Shown here: positions 59,082-64,000 of the stretch, in pieces
How positions within the stretch are numbered: position 1 is the stretch's first letter
How the letters are laid out: each line of letters starts with the position of its first letter
Source: a virus
Strand: one strand, 5' to 3'
Virus record (IMG/VR): IMGVR_UViG_3300022821_000013
Span: 29,251-93,250 of that record
DNA: 64,000 bases
Made by a program: the position numbers and the translations under genes
Notes under the pieces: model-generated
Told to the model about the DNA's origin: nothing
The model's database searches: none
Seen by the model: the letters and a program-made list of their open reading frames with translations, nothing else

Positions 59082-60674
59082 CTATAATAGTGATCTTAAA
59101 TCAAATGAATCCCCATTACCAACTTTCATTTGCCAAGGATCTTCATTTTTAAATTGATGTTCGTTTTTAACTCGTTTGATGTTTCGTAGCATAGACATCT
59201 TAATATTACTACCTGCACCTCTAACTCTAACTGCAAAATCTCTAGTATATAGTCCTATTGCCATAGCAATAACTAAGTCATCATTATACCCTTTTGCTGC
59301 TTGTGTTTTTCTACCATCCCATATAAACGAATACATTTCATTTATAAGTCTAAGTGAATTTATTTTTGGTCGTGATGTATATACACCATTATGATCCATT
59401 TCTCTAAAATATAATGCTAATTTATCAATTATTAATTCACGTGTTACGTGTGACATAGTAAATCCAGGTGTCATACCATCTTTATTATATCTATAATCGT
59501 ATTTATAAGCATTAGAGCTATCATCAAGAACATTAATAGCTGATTTTGAATAATATATATTGTCATAACCAATATCAATAACATCCTGTATTACAGCCCA
59601 ACCAATACTATTATTCTCAACTACCAACATAGCATTATTATATTCTCTAGCTATAGATACAACTCTATTAGCGAATAACTTAGTATCAACCTGACCTTTG
59701 TATTCAGCCACTTGTTTTAATTCATTAACTTCTAATACTTGTACAGTTGAATAATCCGAACCGTTTCCACGTGCAACATCGACAGCAACTACATAATCAT
59801 GTTTGTTTGATGCCTCTTCCCATATCCAAAAATCATTGTTATAACGAGTTTCGATTGGATCATTACATAATTTTTTGTATTCTTCTAATATCCTATGCTC
59901 TATCAATGAGTTACCTGACGAAGCGAAATCGCAATCATATTCCTGTGCGGCCTGTTTTTCACCTAACTCTATAGTTTGTCTATCTCTGAATGCTTGGTCT
60001 TGATCTGGATGTAAGTACCAAGGTAATTTTATAAAATTAAATCCATTAACACCTGCTTCTGCATTAGCCCACATATTATGAAAGAAATTTGCAGTTCCGT
60101 TTGGAGTTGATAAAAGTATAGTCGAACCACCTCGTGATAGGGTTGCTTGTGCTGATGTCCAAATCTCCGAAATATCATTAATAAACGCAATTTCATCAAT
60201 TATTAATAGACTTAGAGCCTCTGACCTACCTGCATTCGGAGATGAACCAACTGCCTTTATTCTAGATCCATTCTTTAATACTAATGAAGTTTTATTATCT
60301 TCTTTTCTCGGTACCATAGACCTAAGAAATGTAGGTAGATTTTCATACATCAACTTAACTTTTCTAATTAAGTTTATAGCTGTCTTCTCATCAATTGCAA
60401 TTACAAGTATATTCCTATTCTGCTCAAATATCATCATATGAACACATCGCATAGCAGTTAGAGTAGATATTCCCATCTGTCTAGCTTTAAGTATTATGTT
60501 TCTATCATGTTCCATAATAGATAATAATGCTTTCTCTTGAAATTCATACAGTTCAAATGGAACAACACCTTTCATCGGATGTTCTACTTTACAATACTTT
60601 TTAGCAAAATAAACTATATCTTGCTTACACTTTAGTAATTCTGGTTTTAAACTTTCTAATATTTTCTTATTCAT
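59082..60674 (-). CDS. 17: Terminase large subunit gp17
   Basis: This 530-residue motor-nuclease has Walker A KARQMGIST (63-71), Walker B SLLIIDEIAFI (about 156-166), the coupling motif ILLSTPNGT, and the nuclease motifs VVAVDVARGNGSDYST, MLVVENNSIGW and YNDDLVIAMAIG. It translocates and cuts concatemeric DNA during packaging. A small terminase (gp16) is not seen in the window and may lie outside or be unrecognised among small genes. Confidence 0.96.
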   Translation of the reverse strand: MNKKILESLKPELLKCKQDIVYFAKKYCKVEHPMKGVVPFELYEFQEKALLSIMEHDRNIILKARQMGISTLTAMRCVHMMIFEQNRNILVIAIDEKTAINLIRKVKLMYENLPTFLRSMVPRKEDNKTSLVLKNGSRIKAVGSSPNAGRSEALSLLIIDEIAFINDISEIWTSAQATLSRGGSTILLSTPNGTANFFHNMWANAEAGVNGFNFIKLPWYLHPDQDQAFRDRQTIELGEKQAAQEYDCDFASSGNSLIEHRILEEYKKLCNDPIETRYNNDFWIWEEASNKHDYVVAVDVARGNGSDYSTVQVLEVNELKQVAEYKGQVDTKLFANRVVSIAREYNNAMLVVENNSIGWAVIQDVIDIGYDNIYYSKSAINVLDDSSNAYKYDYRYNKDGMTPGFTMSHVTRELIIDKLALYFREMDHNGVYTSRPKINSLRLINEMYSFIWDGRKTQAAKGYNDDLVIAMAIGLYTRDFAVRVRGAGSNIKMSMLRNIKRVKNEHQFKNEDPWQMKVGNGDSFDLRSLL

Positions 60675-60678
60675 AATC

Positions 60679-61074
60679 TTATAACATTATTAATATACCT
60701 AAAATCAACCCAGTTCCTAACCATAGTTCTTTTCTATCATACCATTTAGGTTGTAACTCTTCTATTCTTATCTTCTGTAGATTTATTATATCTTGATTTA
60801 ACTTCTGTGATTTATCATATTCAGTTAATAAAAATTGATGTTCTTTTATAGTTGACTTATATAGTTCTATTTGTGACATCCTATTATGTATAATACTATC
60901 TTTATTATCAGATATATCGGTTAATATTTCTATCTTCTTCTGTAACTCATATATCTTAAATCCATATTTATACAAGTTCTCTCTTGGTAAACAAGTATCA
61001 GATTTCATTATATCAACTTGCGAATATAAACTGTATGTTGATAATATGAATATTAATATTATTATTCTACTCAT
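60679..61074 (-). CDS. Spanin-like protein: signal sequence, coiled coil, C-terminal membrane segment
   Basis: This 131-residue protein begins with a signal-like helix (MSRIIILIFILSTYSLYSQ). A predicted coiled coil follows (KIYELQKKIEILTDISDNKD onward), ending in a hydrophobic segment (LWLGTGLILGILIML). The double-anchored layout recalls u-spanins, but no lipobox Cys is visible near residue 20. It overlaps the upstream spanin-like gene by 8 bases, as Rz/Rz1-type pairs often do. Position after the lysis genes and before terminase supports a role in outer membrane disruption. Confidence 0.55.
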   Translation of the reverse strand: MSRIIILIFILSTYSLYSQVDIMKSDTCLPRENLYKYGFKIYELQKKIEILTDISDNKDSIIHNRMSQIELYKSTIKEHQFLLTEYDKSQKLNQDIINLQKIRIEELQPKWYDRKELWLGTGLILGILIML

Positions 61075-61396
61075 TATCTATATTCCTAAGAATTGCTATT
61101 GATTCGTCATATGTTATTTTTTCTTGTTCTCTTATAGCTGAAAATGTGGCTATTAACTCTTGTTCTCTGGTATCTAACTCAGATAGTTTAATGTCTAATT
61201 CTTTTATGTTTCTATCTGAAACTTCTATATTATGTTTTAGTTCTTCTTTTCTACTTTCTATAAATTTAGATTCTGAACTTTTAGTATCTAACTTATTTTT
61301 ATTATCTTCTAATTTAGATTCTCTATTCTTTTTATCATAAACAAAAAATCCAATTATACCCAAAACAACAATAATTATATAATTTATAATTTCCAT
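61067..61396 (-). CDS. i-spanin-like protein
   Basis: This 109-residue protein has an N-terminal transmembrane segment (IINYIIIVVLGIIGFFVYDK) followed by about 85 residues of charged coiled coil (ESRKEELKHNIEVSDRNIKE). This is the topology of an inner-membrane spanin (Rz) that bridges the periplasm. It overlaps the next membrane gene. No catalytic motif is present. A Rz-like role is inferred from topology and neighbours only. Confidence 0.55.
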   Translation of the reverse strand: MEIINYIIIVVLGIIGFFVYDKKNRESKLEDNKNKLDTKSSESKFIESRKEELKHNIEVSDRNIKELDIKLSELDTREQELIATFSAIREQEKITYDESIAILRNIDNE

Positions 61397-61412
61397 AATA
61401 ACCTTAAATTTA

Positions 61413-61964
61413 TTAAAAAATACCTACCCATGGTATTGGTGGTGATGGTATTGGTCCAGTTGGAGAAGGAACCAAACCATTATAAACACCATTTATAGTC
61501 GTTGTATGCGTTCTTAACGCTAATATCATACTTTGTATGGTAATATTGGTTGTCTTACCACTAAACGCCATTAATGATGCTTTAAGTGCAACTTCCAATG
61601 AATTTATATCACCTGGAAATACAACTACACATGGAGTTGGTATTGGCATAGGTAATATAGTTGGTGGGTGAGGTGGTAATGGTGAAAATTGTGATCCAGC
61701 CCAAAACCCTACAAACCCACTAGCTACCAATTTCATATTTAACTTTGATGTGGCTCTAGCTAATAAAAATGCACTTTCTAAATTAGATTGTAATATAGCT
61801 TTGTTATAAGTTAATAAACTATTTTGTAACATTGTAGTTGCAGATAGCATTCCTATTTCATATGCATCTGCTATTGATTTAGCTGCGTCTCTTTCATTAG
61901 ATGGTCTTTTTTTTGTAAATATAATATCTAATTGAGTTTCTATCAACTTCCAATTTATAGCCAT
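61413..61964 (-). CDS. Hypothetical protein with proline-rich centre
   Basis: This 183-residue protein has a helical first half (RDAAKSIADAYEIGMLSATT) and a Pro-rich stretch (PLPPHPPTILPMPIPTP, about 94-110). A second helix (INSLEVALKASLMAFSGKTT) and a Pro-rich end (PSPTGPIPSPPIPWVGIF) follow. The pattern resembles uncharacterised small virion proteins in other phages, but I cannot name it. AAGGT precedes ATG 61964. It lies between spanin-like and PAS-domain genes. Confidence 0.6.
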   Translation of the reverse strand: MAINWKLIETQLDIIFTKKRPSNERDAAKSIADAYEIGMLSATTMLQNSLLTYNKAILQSNLESAFLLARATSKLNMKLVASGFVGFWAGSQFSPLPPHPPTILPMPIPTPCVVVFPGDINSLEVALKASLMAFSGKTTNITIQSMILALRTHTTTINGVYNGLVPSPTGPIPSPPIPWVGIF

Positions 61965-61970
61965 TAAACC

Positions 61971-62492
61971 TTAATTTTTAAATTCTTTGATTACATATGA
62001 TATTATACCAGCTATAGCAGTTAACCCAAATACTATCATTTGCCAATTAGTTCTAGCCCATTTAAATACATCAATACTATCAGTAACTGTACTTATAGAC
62101 AATATTGGTGGGTTTAAATTTATCAGTTCGGTTACTTGTGCTAAATAACATATAAATTCACCATCTGAACTTCTAACTGGTGATACATTCAATAAAACCC
62201 AAACTATAACTCCAGTCTTAGTTATATAACGTTTCTTCATTCTATAAGATGGAACTTCACCATCATATATACGCTTGGTCATCTCAACATCAGAATCTAC
62301 ATCATCTGGGTGAGTTATTGATTGGAATGTTTTTAATTGTATTTCTGCTAGATTATATTCAATTACATTCAAATATATATCATTTGCATGTAGAATTAAA
62401 CCATCTTTGGATACTAATAATATCCCAACTATAGAGTTGTTCCATATACTATCAAATATATTCTCTTTCATAGATGAATCTATAACAAACAA
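61971..62492 (-). CDS. PAS-domain protein with C-terminal membrane anchor
   Basis: This 173-residue protein is a single PAS fold (about 12-124): SIVGILLVSKDGLILHAND, YNLAEIQL, then SITHPDDVDSDVEM with the typical HPDD, YRMKKRYITKTGVIVWVLLN and FICYLAQVTEL. A C-terminal transmembrane helix follows (about 150-167, WQMIVFGLTAIAGIISYVIK) with a charged end. PAS domains sense small ligands, redox or light and mediate protein contacts. No kinase or output domain follows. The start may be TTG 62492 (GAGGA 6 bases upstream) or ATG 62471 (MKENIFDS). It sits within the lysis gene group, so it could sense membrane state for lysis timing. Confidence 0.85.
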   Translation of the reverse strand: MFVIDSSMKENIFDSIWNNSIVGILLVSKDGLILHANDIYLNVIEYNLAEIQLKTFQSITHPDDVDSDVEMTKRIYDGEVPSYRMKKRYITKTGVIVWVLLNVSPVRSSDGEFICYLAQVTELINLNPPILSISTVTDSIDVFKWARTNWQMIVFGLTAIAGIISYVIKEFKN

Positions 62493-62677
62493 GATAATTC
62501 CTCTATAACAACCTTAAATTCTGATGATCTAACGTTTTCATGACAACCTTTAATATCAGTACCACTACATAATTTATCAAGTACATAGTCTCTTAATTGG
62601 CATTTTAATGTACACCAATTTTCATTTTTCATATCATTGATAGTACACACATCACATTTATTAATACCATGTCTCAT
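62480..62677 (-). CDS. Small Cys-rich protein
   Basis: This 65-residue protein has seven cysteines (C8, C11, C22, C26, C37, C45, C63); the first four form CxxC-x10-CxxxC, a possible zinc site. It begins MRHGINKCDVCTINDMKNEN. No signal peptide or membrane segment. Its stop overlaps the TTG start region of the PAS-domain gene, so the two may be coupled. Function unknown. Confidence 0.6.
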   Translation of the reverse strand: MRHGINKCDVCTINDMKNENWCTLKCQLRDYVLDKLCSGTDIKGCHENVRSSEFKVVIEELSCLL

Positions 62678-62689
62678 TCATATTACCAT

Positions 62690-62968
62690 TTATTTATCGT
62701 TAAGACTTTTTATAGTTGCCTTAACTCTTCTAGTGGCATCTGTAAACTTTTCAGTTGCAGTTACACCTAATCCAACAACAACCAAATATAGAAACCCATC
62801 GAATATATAATCTAATATAATCATACCAAACCATAAATTACATACCCAAGTAATTATCATCACTAAAAACCCTAAAAATGTTATTAGTCTTTTAGATGAT
62901 AAATCACCATCTACATCAGAGAATATCTCTCTTAAATTTTTTAATAATGCTTCTAAAAAATTCTTCAC
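62690..62968 (-). CDS. Holin candidate with two transmembrane segments
   Basis: This 92-residue protein has two hydrophobic segments (about 28-48, ITFLGFLVMIITWVCNLWF, and 52-70, LDYIFDGFLYLVVVGLGVT) between charged ends (LREIFSDVDGDLSSKR and TRRVKATIKSLNDK). That size and topology fit class II holins, which perforate the inner membrane at lysis time. The ...LSSKR...-TM pattern is common in phage holins. No endolysin gene was recognised in the window. It overlaps the upstream gene by 4 bases (ATGA). Confidence 0.65.
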   Translation of the reverse strand: MKNFLEALLKNLREIFSDVDGDLSSKRLITFLGFLVMIITWVCNLWFGMIILDYIFDGFLYLVVVGLGVTATEKFTDATRRVKATIKSLNDK

Positions 62969-63573
62969 ATAACTTCCTCATCTGTTATATTATATTGTTT
63001 CTTAACTTCTGATTTATATCTCTCGAAATCATCAATTATATCTTTCTTCACTTGTTCTGGATCTAATTTAGACCATTTATCTACTGTTCCATTCTCTCGT
63101 ATAGTGCTAAAGTTCTCTAATGCATTCACCATATCTTGTAATTCTGTTTGTTTATCTTTAAGATAAGATATAGCATTTTGCTTAACTTTATTTTTTTCGT
63201 ATTCTTCCCAATTACCATCAACTCTAATTTTAGTTTCTAGTTTGGCTACACATTTACCACACATACCCATTAAATTTCTGAATTTCTTGTCTAATCTGGT
63301 TTCATTGTATTGATTTACATTACATATTTCCATAGGACATGAATTATATTTATTTATCTCTGCTCGAATATCGTCTAACTTGGTTACTTTAGATTTATAT
63401 CCATTCATCTGCTCCCATTCAATTCCATCTAACCCTACCCAAGTTTCACCTATCTTACGTTGAATATCTTTTTCATTACTACCATAACCAATTTGAACAT
63501 TTACAAAATCACCACTGAGAACTCGTTTTACATCATTAAGATTATTAATTTGTACTCTTTCTTTAGACATCAA
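62965..63573 (-). CDS. Hypothetical protein with Cys motif
   Basis: This 202-residue protein includes KIGETWVGLDGIEWEQMNGY, then SCPMEICNVN and MCGKCVAKLETK, so four cysteines in CxxxxC and CxxC pairs suggest a metal site. The C-terminal part is a long charged helix. This 'GktW...DG..WeQ.nG...' plus Cys pattern occurs in unassigned T4-like phage proteins. Function unknown. It overlaps the holin candidate (ATGA). Confidence 0.6.
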   Translation of the reverse strand: MMSKERVQINNLNDVKRVLSGDFVNVQIGYGSNEKDIQRKIGETWVGLDGIEWEQMNGYKSKVTKLDDIRAEINKYNSCPMEICNVNQYNETRLDKKFRNLMGMCGKCVAKLETKIRVDGNWEEYEKNKVKQNAISYLKDKQTELQDMVNALENFSTIRENGTVDKWSKLDPEQVKKDIIDDFERYKSEVKKQYNITDEEVM

Positions 63574-63595
63574 ACACCTTTAAATTTACAATTTT

Positions 63596-63610
63596 ATAAA
63601 TATAAATATA
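63596..63610 (-). promoter_or_regulatory. Late-gene AT motif, double copy
   Basis: Two overlapping TATATTTAT copies on the minus strand (63602-63610 and 63596-63604), 23-29 bases before ATG 63573. Confidence 0.4.
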
Positions 63611-63635
63611 AATTAAAATACTATCAATCTATTAT

Positions 63636-63971
63636 TTAACGTTCATGTTCTATATTGTTTAATGATTCTTCCATTTTATTCAGTTGGTTTGTTAATGTAG
63701 TGTTATTAGCAGCTGCACTTTCCAAATTCATCTTTAATTCTTTAACTTCTGATTTGTTGTATATTTCTTCTAAATGTAATATACGTTCTTTTATATCATT
63801 ATCTGCTAATATAAGTCTCTCATGACGTTTATCAGTTCTATCTTGTAAAGCTGTAAAATTCCAATATATAGTTGATAATGTAAATGTTGCTGACACTAAC
63901 ATTGAAGTCCACAATGCAATTGCACCGATGCTTATATTTATTTTTTTATTGAATTCTTCTATATTTGCCAC
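63636..63971 (-). CDS. Small membrane-anchored coiled-coil protein
   Basis: This 111-residue protein has one transmembrane segment near the N-terminus (about 13-35, IGAIALWTSMLVSATFTLST) and a coiled-coil remainder (LADNDIKERILHLEEIYNKS, SEVKELKMNLESAAANNTTL). The start codon is GTG 63971. Topology fits a membrane-anchored accessory protein of the lysis region; an i-spanin-like role is possible but another candidate lies downstream. Function unknown. Confidence 0.6.
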   Translation of the reverse strand: MANIEEFNKKINISIGAIALWTSMLVSATFTLSTIYWNFTALQDRTDKRHERLILADNDIKERILHLEEIYNKSEVKELKMNLESAAANNTTLTNQLNKMEESLNNIEHER

Positions 63972-64000
63972 TTTAAATCCAAATTTATGATTTGATTCTG

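Noticed and set aside
1-64000. CRISPR arrays, integrase and attachment sites
   Set aside because: No spaced direct repeats, no integrase or excisionase, and no repressor region were seen; all tandem repeats found are inside coding sequence.

Overview
The window is a stretch of a large, strictly lytic-looking, T4-like (myovirus) phage genome. About 69 genes were found and every one is on the minus strand, so transcription runs from high to low coordinates. The DNA is very A+T-rich and densely packed, with many ATGA/TAATG overlaps. There is no gene-free stretch above 300 bases, no CRISPR array, and no gap where I could recognise a tRNA. Two independent signs point to a Bacteroidota host, most likely Flavobacteriia. 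First, five intergenic promoters share the layout TTTG-N20-TAAGTTTG (one has TTAG at -33), which is the Bacteroidota sigma-ABfr consensus (-33 TTTG, -7 TAnnTTTG). Second, one gene carries a Sec signal peptide plus a C-terminal type IX secretion sorting domain, a system confined to that phylum.

Layout, in the direction of transcription. 64.0-60.7 kb: lysis/membrane module with a two-helix holin candidate, a PAS-domain protein with a C-terminal membrane anchor, and an overlapping spanin-like pair. 60.7-51.1 kb: head genes (large terminase 17, portal 20, protease 21, scaffold 22, capsid 23), with a phage ribosomal protein bS21 next to the protease. 51.0-49.1 kb: an accessory insert with its own Bacteroidota-type promoter, encoding zinc fingers + nuclease + DNA methyltransferase and interrupted by an in-frame ochre codon. 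49.1-29.5 kb: PhoH, neck 13/14/15, sheath 18, tube 19, 26-like protein, tape measure, a 1586-residue baseplate protein with sixteen 39-residue repeats and an OmpA domain, 53-like LysM protein, and a hub-like protein. 29.5-24.6 kb: a compact family-A polymerase-like protein, gene 32 SSB, UvsX, and an RNase H/flap nuclease. 24.5-19.0 kb: gene 41 helicase and a class II (B12-dependent) ribonucleotide reductase interrupted by an HNH intein. 19.0-14.2 kb: AAA+ ATPase, several small genes, the T9SS-sorted surface protein as an isolated transcription unit between terminators, and dUTPase. 14.1-6.6 kb: family-B polymerase (43), an internally deleted methyltransferase remnant, sliding clamp (45), an HTH-phosphoesterase, clamp loader (44/62), and dNMP kinase. 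6.5-0 kb: a Cas4-like nuclease, then a glycosyltransferase cluster with one GT-B enzyme split into two genes, ending in a truncated PhyH-type dioxygenase.

The replication proteins form a complete T4-style replisome apart from primase, which was not seen. Structural genes follow T4-like blocks. Most genes have a recognisable Shine-Dalgarno sequence, and capsid, sheath and tube share almost the same leader (AATTGAGGA). This is notable because Bacteroidota ribosomes normally ignore Shine-Dalgarno sequences through bS21, and this phage brings its own bS21. Family assignments come from reading motifs and gene order; no database search was run.
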